Assembly: GCA_030248065.1 (NCBI GenBank)
Contig: JASAMV010007832.1
Coordinates: 26,620 to 90,619, forward strand
Source of the DNA: Rhynchonema sp. JSB1_4
Lineage: Eukaryota; Nematoda; Chromadorea; Monhysterida; Xyalidae
DNA length: 64,000 nt
Reading direction: 5' to 3'
Below, piece after piece: positions 1 to 11,932 of the stretch. Position 1 is the first letter of the stretch. The number at the start of each line of letters is the position of its first letter. The position numbers and the translations under genes were made by a program. A model generated the notes under the pieces. It was not told the origin of the DNA and did no database searches. It saw only the letters and a list, made by a program, of their open reading frames with translations.

Positions 1-496
1 TTTTTATTCAATATTTGCACCGGTTTTGGGCCACATTTTCTCAAAATTCCTTTATACCAAGTAAAATACAGTTACACTTTTGGTCACACAAACTGCAATA
101 TGCAACACTAGGGCGTGTAACGATGCAAAGTTTACAATCAATTTCAGGAAAGTAGGTGTTGGCTCCTTACTGGAATTACGGATTAACTATTACAAGTTCT
201 TCAGAATATTTTGGCAAGATACATCAATAAACTAAATAACTATTATTAACATTGAGATTTCACATACATTCGTGCGCGCGCACTACAACAGGAATCCAAT
301 GGCCAACAAAATAACAGATAACAACGAAACAAGAAAAGGAAAGTGCAACAACATGACAAAAACGCAACTGACAACAGACTCAAATTGCACAGCAAACCCG
401 TTATAAAAGTTACTTGCCCAAAAAACGGTAAGCGAACAGGGCACGGCACAACTCCACATCCTAAACAAGAAAATTTCACAAAAAAGCAGACAAACT

Positions 497-3400
497 TCAC
501 AGCTTGACCATAAGTGATATGGGACAGTGATCGCTGCCTTTCACCTTCTTGTGAATCACACTGTCACAAATACAATCCGTGAATCGGTCGGACACGACGA
601 AATAGTCGAGGCGCCTGAATTATAAAGGGGAATGTTGTGAATCGATGAAGGACAGGACATTAATACAGCAGGTGATCGATGATGGTCTTGGTTGCGTGTC
701 GTCTGCAATCAAGAATCAGGTAGACGTGACTAACATAAAGAGCCGTATCAACTTTGCTGGCAAGGGCTAGGTATGGATTCGGGCAAATTATGGTTGCGCT
801 GGTTGTTGTGATAGAGTTGGCACACTAATTTCGGCCAGCGTAAAACATGTTCGCCTGCACCAAATGAAGAACTGTTTCGCTGGCCGAAATTAGTGGGCAA
901 ACCCTATCACAACATGCAGCTCAACCTAAATTGGCTCGAATCCATGCTAAGCCCACGCCACGTCGGTGCCAGCAAAGTTGATACGGACCAAAGTCTGTCG
1001 CACTCAGAAAACGGATCAGCTTGGCACTTTTGTCTGGTTAACATGCGCGCTCAATTAATGTCGTAAAAAACATCATTGAAATAGTAACGTGACCAAGCAT
1101 ATCCTGTCACCAAGTTTGATACCAGAACTAGTCCTGACAAACAAAAGTCAGACAAAAGAACGATAAAGACAAAAAAAGCCCCGACCATCCAATGTCCTTG
1201 TCACGCGCATTGCCCCGATACGACCAGAACGTGTAGGCCGACTCCTGGTCTGGATACAGGGCACGGAACGAGTCGGTGAAACCCTGAATCAGCAAGAAAG
1301 AAGTTGTCTCACAATCCTAAATTGACCGGTCGCAGAAGCGAACCTCGTTCAACAAATCCGTGAAATCGTTACGCTCCTCATCGCAGAAACCGGGCGTTTT
1401 GTTGCGATTGTTCTTCGGATTGCGCAAATCTGCAAATGCACGTCAGTTCGGGATCGGAGGGTGTGTGGATTTTCTGTGTGTGAGGCGTGGGTGGGTGTGC
1501 AGGGCCACAAATTCCGATCCGCAGAAAGCAGCAAAAATACTTGTCAATTCAACAACACGCACAATAAGTGCAACGAAAAAACAAAGCACGCGGCTAACCG
1601 ATGTCCTGATGAGCGACATTCAAGTCTCCAGTGTAAATAACCGGTTTCTTTTTGTCCAGACTCTTGATGTACTCGAGAAGGTCGAGGTCCCATTCCTGTG
1701 ATGAAAAGCCGAGTTTTTGTAGATTTGCTGCTTTCTTGTGTTCAAAATAAGGCACGCAACGATCACCTTCGAACGATATTTCAAACGCTCCAATTTCTGT
1801 CCGCTATTCGGCACATAGGCACTGACCTGAAAAACAAAATTTTTATCAGAAGGGGGAATTCGCGAATCGGTTTTGAGCGGAGCGCTCAATGGAAAGTTCA
1901 GTTGCAGGGTTCCGTCAAAAACGCCGAAAAAAAATCCCGAAAAGGTTTTCGGCGTTTTTTTGGCACTTTTTTCGGCATTTTTGACGGCCACCCAACTTTC
2001 CAATACCCCGCGAAACCTAGCTAGACAGGCACTCCAATTTCAATGCTAAATACAACAGCCCAACTCCTCCCTTTCCACTCAACTGAACCGTTTCATGAAT
2101 TCCACCCATGGTTTGGAATTTGAGAACACAAAAATAAGAACAAAATGGAAACATCAAAAGATAGATCAAACCAGATAAAAGTGGTTATATTCAGCCGTAA
2201 GCAGGCGGCCTTCCCCATCGTGTTTGTCGATTCCGAGCCCAAAATCAACAGAAATCGGCTCAATCTTGCTGTAAAGCGCCACGCCAGCGTAACCCTGTTT
2301 GGCGGTGCTGCTTTGGAAATACGCGTGGTAGTCGCCTGCAAAATTATCTTCATTTCAAAATGAAAATAAAAGTTGGCAATTTGACAATCAATCGCCGCAT
2401 AACAGTGGACTGGATACAATTCCGAAAATAAGCTGATATATGCCAAAGTTAGGGTGCGTATAATCATTAATCATATCGGACTGTGGAAACGAAAATTTTT
2501 CTGTCATAGTTTCCCACTTCCGTTTTCCACTATGACTGTATGCATATCATCGGAAATCGGATACGAAACAAATCATTTTCTATGGCAGTCATGTTTTGAT
2601 ATAAGACATAAATATTATCTGTGCCACTCAAATTTCGGCCGCTAATTGGTCAGATTCTACGCAACAACTGTTTTGTTTCATTACCATTTTAGTCGAAACG
2701 GAAAGCGGAAATGGAAAACTTGGACACATGAATACTTTTCATTTCCATTTTCCGATGTGACTGTTTGCGCGCCCCGAAACTGAAAGCAATTTGTAATACC
2801 AACCGATTTTCTTCGCTTCTGGTGGAACATCGGTCGCACTGCATTTAGTTTCTTGAATACAGAATATATCCGAGTCGAACTTCTTCATCTCTGCGAGACC
2901 ACCGTTCTGGAAGAGCGAAAGTTGAAGAAAAGTTGTAATTTACAACAACAAAACTGCAAATTATTTTAATTTTTACCTTTATCCAAGCTCGCAGTCCGTT
3001 CACATTCCATGACGTGATCGTCAGATTGGGTTTGGCCGTGCATTTGGTGATTTGCTTGATGGTCGCTCGAGCGTCCGATGAAACTGCAAAAGTTAGGGCG
3101 GCCTTACGTAAAACTAGGAAATTAGAAGCATTTCCTATTTCCCAGTTTTACGTAAGGCCGCCCTTACAAGTGCGAGTGGCGATATCACAACTGGCGATGA
3201 TGACCGGATCGGGTGGAACCTTCCCTGTCTTGGTCGGGTCACGAGACTTTCGAAGAGAGTTACTGGAGCAGCTAATTTCGAGCAGCTTAAAAAAGGCAAA
3301 AGTTGCTCTCCGACCTAAAGAAACGACTTGAAAACTGGGCGAAATGAGGGGCTGCAGTAAATCTCTCATAAATTCTCCTTAATGCTGAAATCACACGTGA

Positions 3401-3847
3401 CGAAGGCAAGTCACATCCGATCCGATCACCAAGTCTGATATCGCCGAAAATGAAACGCGGCGAATCGGAGGTTGTCAAGGCAATGAGTTTTTTTTCACCG
3501 ACAACCAGTATTTCTCTTAATCAAATTTAGCAAAGTTCCAGCTACAAAATTTTTTTTGAAAAGCTAGCAAATTTTTAAGATTTAGCAGACTACAAGTCAG
3601 AAAATTTGTGCATTGCATATTAAGGCCAAAAAAGCAAGTAAATTGGCATATCAGAAGCAAAAAGCTACCAACATTTTCATTTTATTGAGCTTCTAACTAG
3701 TAGCCTATTTAAAAAAACAAATTCTGTGAGACAACCATCATCGCTTGATCGGCTCGTACTCGATTTGCTGCCATTTTCCTCCTCACTCGCAGCTACTGTA
3801 GCTTTGGATCGCTTGGAGTTCGCTGACGTCGCCAGACCTTGCGAGGC
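497..3847 (-). CDS. APEX1: AP endonuclease / exonuclease III family (APEX1, EXO-3), 5' end incomplete
   Basis: Class II apurinic/apyrimidinic endonuclease of base-excision repair: cuts DNA 5' to abasic sites in nucleus and mitochondria. Minus-strand exons, 5' to 3': 3847-3736, 3224-3168, 3083-2977, 2906-2804, 2335-2172, 1826-1767, 1695-1599, 1429-1344, 1283-1186, 614-497. All phases join and give 333 residues plus stop. Family signatures in order: SWNVNGLRAW (metal/phosphate Asn), QETKC (catalytic Glu), AYVPNSG (Tyr), GDLNVAH (Asp and Asn), DLRNPK, AYTFWSYR, GWRLDYF (Asp), and C-terminal GSDHCP (Asp-His pair). The first two exons encode a Ser/Lys-rich leader, as in animal homologues; the 3736/3224 junction is chosen by phase only. 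No initiator Met was found, so at least one 5' exon lies beyond 3847. Several donors are GTT or GTC. Introns carry foldback elements, and intron 3083/3168 is almost entirely one hairpin. Identity is near certain; exon 1 is less so. Confidence 0.93.
743..986. repeat. Foldback element in APEX1 intron
   Basis: Two imperfect inverted arms of about 100 bp: CGTATCAACTTTGCTGGC at the left, its complement at the right, and an inner near-perfect part CACTAATTTCGGCCAGCG on both sides of a loop of about 35 bp. No open frame. It lies wholly inside the last APEX1 intron (615-1185). Probably a non-autonomous DNA transposon (MITE); no clear target duplication seen. Confidence 0.8.
1888..2004. repeat. Foldback element in APEX1 intron
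   Basis: Inverted arms starting TGGAAAGTT at the left and ending AACTTTCCA at the right, with an inner stem CCGTCAAAAA...GCCGAAAAAA. It sits in the APEX1 intron between exons 2172-2335 and 1767-1826. The transcript could form a long hairpin. Coding potential is nil. Confidence 0.7.
3084..3167 (-). repeat. 84-nt APEX1 intron made of one hairpin
   Basis: This short intron runs from GTAAGG (3167) to TTGCAG (3084). A 28-bp stem with a single mismatch begins two bases after the donor GT and ends 11 bases before the acceptor end; stem sequence AGGGCGGCCTTACGTAAAAC. The host protein joins cleanly across it (phase 1), so it is a real intron and not an insertion in an exon. See the finding on intron-forming elements. 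Confidence 0.75.
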
Positions 3848-3849
3848 CT

Positions 3850-4450
3850 GCGGTAAGAAAGAAAAAAATGACTCAGGGGGGTGCGCGGAAACTGGATGGC
3901 TAAAGTCGGCGTTCGGTCTCGGTCCGATTTTGGGGTCTAAGGAAAAAAATGGTCCGGAAAAGGTAAACTTTGCAAAAATTTTCTTGCACAGACATGTCAG
4001 GAAGACCCAAAATCAGGAAAAAGTCACTTTTTGAAGTAGAAAATTTTACCTATTTTTACCCCTTTTTGGAAAAAAATCATAAAAAGGGTATTTTCGCGAC
4101 TTTTGAGAACATTGACCTAAAAATCACACATTTTGTGAAAAAATGCCAATTTTAGGCCTAAAAATGGTCATTTTAGGCAAAAATTATGGAAATTAGTGTA
4201 ACCGGAGGCAGTGGTGTAGCTACCCAGGCGGGGCGGCAACCTACTGTACCACCAAAAATGTGGGGCGGCAACCTACCTACTGTACCGGGCGAGCTAGGGA
4301 GGGGGAAGAAAATTTTTTAGGTTGAAATTTTGACGAAAATGTGCTCTAAAACGCTAATTTCGCGCGTAGCGCGCAATTTTTCTCCTATTTGGAGTGAAAA
4401 ATACCGATTTTATACCATTTTGAGCCAAAAATAGCAACTTACTGTGCCAC
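3850..4450. mobile_element. Fragments of hAT-like elements
   Basis: Two blocks. 3960-4170 matches (inverted) the sequence at 41960-42150, the inner part of an element with GGTACACTAACCGCC motifs. From 4210 comes a terminus CAGTGGTGTAGCTACCCAGG followed by CGGCAACCTACTGTACC, the same end seen at 43826 and 22092. The far end is missing, so this copy is truncated. No transposase frame. Confidence 0.65.
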
Positions 4451-4857
4451 CAATCCCGCTCTGGTACTCAATGTCACCAATCTCTTTTTATTCGCTGGGT
4501 TACGGTAGCACAGCCCAAACCAGCGTGGTCATCAAGCATTTTGCCATACCCCACCGAAATAGAACCCCCAGAGATCGGAAATGCCCCCCACCCCAAAAAC
4601 AGAGCCCCAAAAAAACAGAGCCCCAACCACTCCCCAAAACAGCTGCACTCCCCCCAAAAACGGAGCCCCCTCCAAACCTCTCAGATGTAGTTTTGGAAAA
4701 GCCACAAAAAATAAAAAACAACCCTCTCTGGTACGGTATCTCCACCAATTTTTCCCAAATTCCCCTAAAATTCTCCCCACCCCCCTCCAAATCGGATTCC
4801 CCCAAAAAAGTCCGCCCGCAATCGGGCCGGGTTTGGCCCGCCCGGCCCGGCCCGAGC
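4451..4857. repeat. C/A-rich simple repeat and GGCCCGGCCC run
   Basis: Low-complexity stretch of repeated CCCCAAAAACAGAGCCCC-type units (4560-4700) followed by GGCCCGCCCGGCCCGGCC (4835-4855). Long open frames here exist in several phases at once, the mark of base bias and not of coding. Similar units recur at 6410-6960. Confidence 0.6.
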
Positions 4858-5655
4858 TCCAAAACTGTATCTGACTGTTCAGTCACTCACAAGTGACCGA
4901 AGTGTCATGTGAATGGTACCAAAACTATATCTCACTGTTCAGTTACTCACAAGTAACCGAAGTGTGATTGGGTGGTGCCAAAACGGTATCTCACTGTTCA
5001 GTCACTCACAAGTGACCGAAGTGTGATGTGAATGGTGTCAAAACTGTATCTGGCTGTTCAGTCACTCACAAGTGACCGAAGTGTGTTTGAGTGGTGCCAA
5101 AACGGTATCTCACTGTTCAGTCACTCACAAGTGACCGAAGTGTGATGTGAATGGTGTCAAAACTGTATCTGGCTGTTCAGTCACTCACAAGTGACCGAAG
5201 TGTGAGTGGTGCCAAAACTGTATCTGACTGTTCAGTCACTCACAAGTGACCGAAGTGTCATGTGAATGGTACCAAAACTATATCTCACTGTTCAGTTACT
5301 CACAAGTGACCGAAGTGTGATTGAGTGGTGCCAAAACTGTTCTCACTATTCAGTCACTCACAAGTGACCGAAGTGTGGTGTGAGTGGTGTCAAAACTATA
5401 TCTCACTGTTCGGTTACTCACAAGTAACCGAAGTGTGGTGTGAGTGGTGTGAAAACTATATCTCACTGTTCGGTTACTCACAAGTAACCGAAGGGTAATT
5501 GAGTGGTGCCAAAACTGTATCTCACTGTTTCAGTCACTCACAAGTAACCGAAGTGTGATTGAGTGGTGCCAAAACGGTATCTTACTGTTCAGTCACTCAC
5601 AAGTGACCGAAGTGTGAGTGGTGCCAAAACTGTATCTGACTGTTCAGTCACTCAC
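4858..5655. repeat. Tandem array, about 61-bp unit, about 13 copies
   Basis: Unit contains CTGTTCAGTCACTCACAAGT then GACCGAAGTGTG. Each copy holds a 6-bp stem, GTCACT-CACA-AGTGAC. Copies vary at a few sites, some pairwise (GTCACT...AGTGAC changes to GTTACT...AGTAAC in several copies), so the stem is kept. GGCCCGGCCC runs flank the array on both sides. Confidence 0.85.
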
Positions 5656-6409
5656 AGCCAGGCAAAATCCGGCCGGCCCGGCCCGTTTTGGCTTGAGGTT
5701 GGCCCGGCCCGGCCTGAGCGTTGTTTTGGGGAGTCAAGTCTCTCTCTACCGGGCGCCGGAGAAAACAAAAACAAAAAACAAAACTCTGATCACAACGAAC
5801 CGTTCTATGCAGACTTTCAACTGCACCTCTCGTAATCGTCAAATTGCTGGTGCTCTGGTGTGCCAGATGTCCACCGTTGTCGTTTCCAAGCGGCTGCAAA
5901 AGCCCAGCTGGACAAAACTGCCTTGGACAAAACTGCAAGAAAAAATTCTTGATATTGGTCGCACAATGACTTTATAAGAATTGGTCAACTTTTTTTCCTG
6001 AATCGTAAAGAGGGACAGGGACGGGGCAATGACGTTGCGTTGCGCGATCACACACAATACACGTAGTAAAGAGAATGTTTCAGACCTGCGGCAACGTGGT
6101 TGATCTGCTAGATTATTTTCAGCTGAAAATGTTTTGTGAGAATCACAAATAGCACAGTAGTTAAGAGTGACTGAACGTGAATATCAGGATTGATTTTGAT
6201 GAATTCTTATATAGCCATTGTGCTACCAATACCAACCGAGACTTCGGCAGCTCGTTTTGTCGGCGTTCCATCAATTCCATTTGTTTCTTGTTTGTTGTTG
6301 TTGTCGTTTGTTGTTCTAACGTCTGTTTTTTTCTTCGAAAGCTTCTGAAAAGTAACTAACTTTTAGCGCGTATAAAAGGAACACACCTGAATGCCATAAG
6401 TAGAGCGCC

Positions 6410-6960
6410 ACCCTTTCAGTTCCCCCGCCCAAAATCCTTTCCTTGCCACACAATGACAACCCCCCCCCCTAAAAAAAAAGAGCCCCCTCCAAAAACTCCA
6501 AAATAGCCTCCCCCCCCCAAAACGGCCCCCTCCAAAAATATAGCCCTCCCCCCCAAACAGAGCCCCCCTCAAAAAAACAGAGCCCCCAGACCCCCAACAT
6601 CAGGCCTGACTGGGTCTCGGTTTTGACTTTTCAAGTCGGACCAGACCGGGCAGGTTTGGAAAAATTGAAGAAGTTAAACCACAAAAATTAAAAATAAACC
6701 CAAGCTAAACCCTGCACGGCCCAAACTTTGCACCAAATCTCCGGCTGGGCCCGGCCAACCTAAAGGCATCCATCCAGAGGTCGCAACCGGCCGGGTTTGG
6801 CCAGCCCGACCCGGTGCCCTTCCGGGCCCCAACCCTCCGAGTCCGGCCCCCCCGCCCAAAATTCTTTCCTTGCCAGAAAAATGAAAAACAACCCGAAGCC
6901 CCCCCCCAAAACAGAGCCCCTCCAAAAATATAGCCTTCTGACCTTGTCGTCTAAAAAACA
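6410..6960. repeat. C/A-rich low-complexity repeat
   Basis: Runs of CCCCCC and CCCCAAAAACAGAGCCC units with GGCCCGG-like pieces at 6720-6850, resembling 4560-4860. CAGAGGTCGCAA at 6776 matches the terminus of the element at 43280, so this is probably a decayed relative. No coding signal. Confidence 0.5.
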
Positions 6961-6964
6961 CACA

Positions 6965-7085
6965 CGCACTCATTCACGTGACCAACACGTGAATGACACA
7001 CGTCACCGCGGCAACAACCAATCACCGCAGCGAACGGCTGATTGGCTGATTGCTCATTGGCTGACTCCGCCCACAGCGCGAAACA
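6965..7085. promoter_or_regulatory. Candidate promoter with CCAAT boxes
   Basis: Contains CCAATCACC at 7018, ATTGG twice near 7041 and 7056, a GC box (CCGCCC at 7067) and two CACGTG E-boxes near 6977 and 6987. Such density is unusual in the surrounding repeats. It may drive APEX1 (minus strand, missing 5' exon), but I see no exon that joins it, so the target is unknown. Confidence 0.35.
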
Positions 7086-7635
7086 CGCTGGGAAGAAAAT
7101 TTCGCAATGCGAAAAACATTTCAGATGACCGTACGAGCGATAGAAGCAAAAAATAAAAAATCCGGCTCCATTGATGACCACAAAATCACAAGAGCTTCAG
7201 ATTGATATGCGACTCGACCGGATTCATTCAGTTTCCTGGGAGGAGATAGCAAACAAACGAAAACATGTCGCCGCCGGACTGCGCTTTTTTCAGGGCCCTG
7301 AAAAACCACTTTATACTGCACCGATTGCACCCAAATTTTCAGCGTTTTGTGCAGGCTCAACCAGCTCTTGAAAGCAATCAAAACATCTTCGAAAACCAAA
7401 CACACGCCTTAACGCCTGCACCCCCGATTTAACACGTCAGGTATAGGGAAAAATCGGTTTTTCCAGCCTGCTGATGTTTCACGCGCATGTCAAAATTTCT
7501 TTTTGCCAAAAGCTTTACCTACATCAAGGTGTCTTTCATATACATATAAGACCAACCGCCAATCTCAACTCCTTGCACTCAATAATAAAAGACAACACCA
7601 AAAAAAAAACAGAAAACACCAACCCCCCAACCTTT

Positions 7636-9842
7636 CATAGACTTCAAAAGAAGGGGCAGGATACATCCACAGAACGCGGCGGCCTGACCACACTGCGCAG
7701 TCTCCTATTGATGAACTCATACACAGGATACTAATATTCAAAACTGGAAGATAACAGAGGCAAACATGGCACAAGCATCCCAGCCTTTCAGACTTCAAAA
7801 GAAGGGGCAGTGGGATACCGCGGCCAGAGGCAGCCCAGAGAAAAAAGAAACTACACTGCGCAGTCTCCTATTGATGAACTCATACACAGGATACTAATAT
7901 TCAAAACTGGAAGATAACAGAGGCAAACATGGCACAAGCATCCCAGCCTTTCAGACTTCAAAAGAAGGGGCAGTGGGATACCGCGGCCAGACTACACTGC
8001 GCAGTCTCCTATTGATGAACTCATACACAGGATACTAATATTCAAAACTGGAAGATAACAGAGGCAAACATGGCACAAGCATCCCAGCCTTTCAGACTTC
8101 AAAAGAAGGGGCAGTGGGATACCGCGGCCAGACTACACTGCGCAGTCTCCTATTGATGAACTCATACACAGGATACTAATATTCAAAACTGGAAGATAAC
8201 AGAGGCAAACATGGCACAAGCATCCCAGCCTTTCAGACTTCAAAAGAAGGGGCAGTGGGATACCGCGGCCAGACTACACTGCGCAGTCTCCTATTGATGA
8301 ACTCATACACAGGATACTAATATTCAAAACTGGAAGATAACAGAGGCAAACATGGCACAAGCATCCCAGCCTTTCAGACTTCAAAAGAAGGGGCAGTGGG
8401 ATACCGCGGCCAGACTACACTGCGCAGTCTCCTATTGATGAACTCATACACAGGATACTAATATTCAAAACTGGAAGATAACAGAGGCAAACATGGCACA
8501 AGCATCCCAGCCTTTCAGACTTCAAAAGAAGGGGCAGTGGGATACCGCGGCCAGACTACACTGCGCAGTCTCCTATTGATGAACTCATACACAGGATACT
8601 AATATTCAAAACTGGAAGATAACAGAGGCAAACATGGCACAAGCATCCCAGCCTTTCAGACTTCAAAAGAAGGGGCAGTGGGATACCGCGGCCAGACTAC
8701 ACTGCGCAGTCTCCTATTGATGAACTCATACACAGGATACTAATATTCAAAACTGGAAGATAACAGAGGCAAACATGGCACAAGCATCCCAGCCTTTCAG
8801 ACTTCAAAAGAAGGGGCAGTGGGATACCGCGGCCAGACTACACTGCGCAGTCTCCTATGGGTGAACTCATACACATGGTACTAATATTCCAAACTGGAAG
8901 ATAACAGAGGCAAACATGGCACAAGCATCCCAGCCTTTCAGACTTCAAAAGAAGGGGCAGTGGGATACCGCGGCCAGACTACACTGCGCAGTCTCCTATT
9001 GATGAACTCATACACAGGATACTAATATTCAAAACTGGAAGATAACAGAGGCAAACATGGCACAAGCATCCCAGCCTTTCAGACTTCAAAAGAAGGGGCA
9101 GTGGGATACCGCGGCCAGACTACACTGCGCAGTCTCCTATTGATGAACTCATACACAGGATACTAATATTCAAAACTGGAAGATAACAGAGGCAAACATG
9201 GCACAAGCATCCCAGCCTTTCAGACTTCAAAAGAAGGGGCAGTGGGATACCGCGGCCAGACTACACTGCGCAGTCTCCTATTGATGAACTCATACACAGG
9301 ATACTAATATTCAAAACTGGAAGATAACAGAGGCAAACATGGCACAAGCATCCCAGCCTTTCAGACTTCAAAAGAAGGGGCAGTAGGATACCGCGGCCAG
9401 ACTACACTGCGCAGTCTCCTATTGATGAACTCATACACAGGATACTAATATTCAAAACTGGAAGATAACAGAGGCAAACATGGCACAAGCATCCCAGCCT
9501 TTCAGACTTCAAAAGAAGGGGCAGTAGGATACCGCGGCCAGACTACACTGCGCAGTCTCCTATTGATGAACTCATACACAGGATACTAATATTCAAAACT
9601 GGAAGATAACAGAGGCAAACATGGCACAAGCATCCCAGCCTTTCAGACTTCAAAAGAAGGGGCAGTGAGATACCGCGGCCAGACTACACTGCGCAGTCTC
9701 CTATGGGTGAACTCTTACACAGGATACTAATATTCAAAACTGGAAGATAACAGAGGCAAACATGGCACAAGCATCCCAGCCTTTCAGACTTCAAAAGAAG
9801 GGGCAGTGAGATACCGCGGCCAGACTACACTGCGCAGTCTCC
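7636..9842. repeat. 141-bp satellite, block 1 (about 15-16 copies)
   Basis: Head-to-tail units spaced 141 bp, e.g. GACTACACTGCGCAGTCTCC at 7990, 8131 and 8272. The first copy is diverged and one early copy carries a short insertion (7820-7850), as expected at an array edge; inner copies are nearly identical. Part of the unit (ATACTAA...TGGAAGATAACAGAG...CATGGC) faintly recalls U6 snRNA. No frame stays open through the repeats. Confidence 0.95.
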
Positions 9843-9850
9843 TATGGATG

Positions 9851-10589
9851 CAGTGGTTAATAAAAAAATTTTTTTATTCAAACCCCATTTTTTTTTTAAA
9901 AAAAAATTTTTTTTTTAATTTAAAAAAAAATTTTTTTATTCCAGCCAAAAACTGCCATAAACGAAAAAAAATGAGCGCTAAAGCAAAAAATAGTGGCATT
10001 TTTCTTCCATAACGTGTGGTAAGTGCATATAAAGCACTCACGACACGAAAACAATACTAACAATGGTCAATGAGTACCAACAGTAGTCAGGTACACACCC
10101 GTACACTTCCTCCACGTGGTGTGGGTGCCTTGGTGTGGCTTTGTGACACTCAAGACGGTAAATTTGGGTGAAACTATTGCCTCTTGGTACACGACCAATG
10201 CAAATATGTGACAAACAGTGTAAATATAGAGTGAATATCACACCGAATCACTGCTTTCGGGTCTGTTGCATGGATAAATGCATGCCCACCCAGTCACATG
10301 TACATGTGTAATCATATGAGAGGCCATGTGAGTGTGTGCACTATGTCTAGATGCCACAAAACAACGATTATGGCACCCAATACACCCATGGTAGGGTCGG
10401 GTGATGTTAACAGTAGCAATTTTTATGCAAAAAATAGCACTTTTAGAGCAAAAAAATAGAGAAATTTTCGAATTTTGAAATAATAAAAAAAAAATTTTTT
10501 TTTTAACTTTTGGAACGACTTTTTTTTTTTAAAAAAAAAAATTTTTTTTTAAATAAAAAAAAAATTTTTTTTTTTTTAAAAAACCACTG
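9851..10589. mobile_element. hAT-like non-autonomous element inside the satellite
   Basis: Flanked by the exact 8-bp duplication TATGGATG (9843-9850 and 10590-10597). Ends are CAGTGGTTAATAAAAAAATT and its near complement ...AAAAAACCACTG. The interior is A/T runs plus an anonymous 400-bp core (10010-10410). No transposase frame. It interrupts a satellite unit, so it arrived after the array existed. Confidence 0.85.
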
Positions 10590-10597
10590 TATGGATG

Positions 10598-11850
10598 AAC
10601 TCATACAGAGGCAAACATGGCACAAGCATCCCAGCCTTTCAGACTTCAAAAGAAGGGGCAGTGAGATACCGCGGCCAGACTACACTGCGCAGTCTCCTAT
10701 GGGTGAACTCATACACATGGTACTAATATTCAAAACTGGAAGATAACAGAGGCAAACATGGCACAAGCATCCCAGCCTTTCAGACTTCAAAAGAAGGGGC
10801 AGTGAGATACCGCGGCCAGACTACACTGCGCAGTCTCCTATGGGTGAACTCATACACATGGTACTAATATTCAAAACTGGAAGATAACAGAGGCAAACAT
10901 GGCACAAGCATCGACAGCCTTTCAGACTTCAAAAGAAGGGGCAGTAGGATACCGCGGCCAGACTATACTGCGCAGTCTCCTATTGATGAACTCATACACA
11001 GGATACTAATATTCAAAACTGGAAGATAACAGAGGCAAACATGGCACAAGCATCCCAGCCTTTCAGACTTCAAAAGAAGGGGCAGTGGGATACCGCGGCC
11101 AGACTACACTGCGCAGTCTCCTATGGGTGAACTCATACACAGGATACTAATATTCAAAACTGGAAGATAACAGAGGCAAACATGGCACAAGCATCCCAGC
11201 CTTTCAGACTTCAAAAGAAGGGGCAGTAGGATACCGCGGCCAGACTACACTGCGCAGTCTCCTATTGATGAACTCATACACAGGATACTAATATTCAAAA
11301 CTGGAAGATAACAGAGGCAAACATGGCACAAGCATCCCAGCCTTTCAGACTTCAAAAGAAGGGGCAGTGGGATACCGCGGCCAGACTACACTGCGCAGTC
11401 TCCTATTGATGAACTCATACACAGGATACTAATATTCAAAACTGGAAGATAACAGAGGCAAACATGGCACAAGCATCCCAGCCTTTCAGACTTCAAAAGA
11501 AGGGGCAGTGGGATACCGCGGCCAGACTACACTGCGCAGTCTCCTATTGATGAACTCATACACAGGATACTAATATTCAAAACTGGAAGATATGGTAACA
11601 GAAGAAAACATGGCACAAGCATCCCAGCCTTTCAGACTTCAAAAGAAGGGGCAGTGGGATACCGCGGCCAGACTACACTGCGCAGTCTCCTATGGGTGAA
11701 CTCATACACATGGCACTTTTATTAAAAACTGGAAGATAACAGAAGAAAACATGGCACAAGCATCCACAGCCTTTCAGACTTCAAAAGAAGAGGCAGTAGG
11801 GTACCGCGGCCAGACTACACTGCGCAGTCTCCTATGAGTGAACTCATACA
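10598..11850. repeat. 141-bp satellite, block 2 (about 9 copies)
   Basis: Continuation of the same array after the inserted element. Copies here more often carry the CCTATGGGTGAACTC variant. The last two units (11580-11850) show extra substitutions and small insertions, the expected decay at an array edge. Confidence 0.95.
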
Positions 11851-11932
11851 CAAACTGTTTCACACCGGCCACAATGAATTTTGAGCAAGTAAGGCGCGTG
11901 AAAAGCTACGCAGTATTAGACCATGTCCGGGG

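Noticed and set aside
4444..4896. Proline-rich 150-codon frame
   Set aside because: Lies in C/A-rich simple repeat; frames are open in several phases and on both strands.
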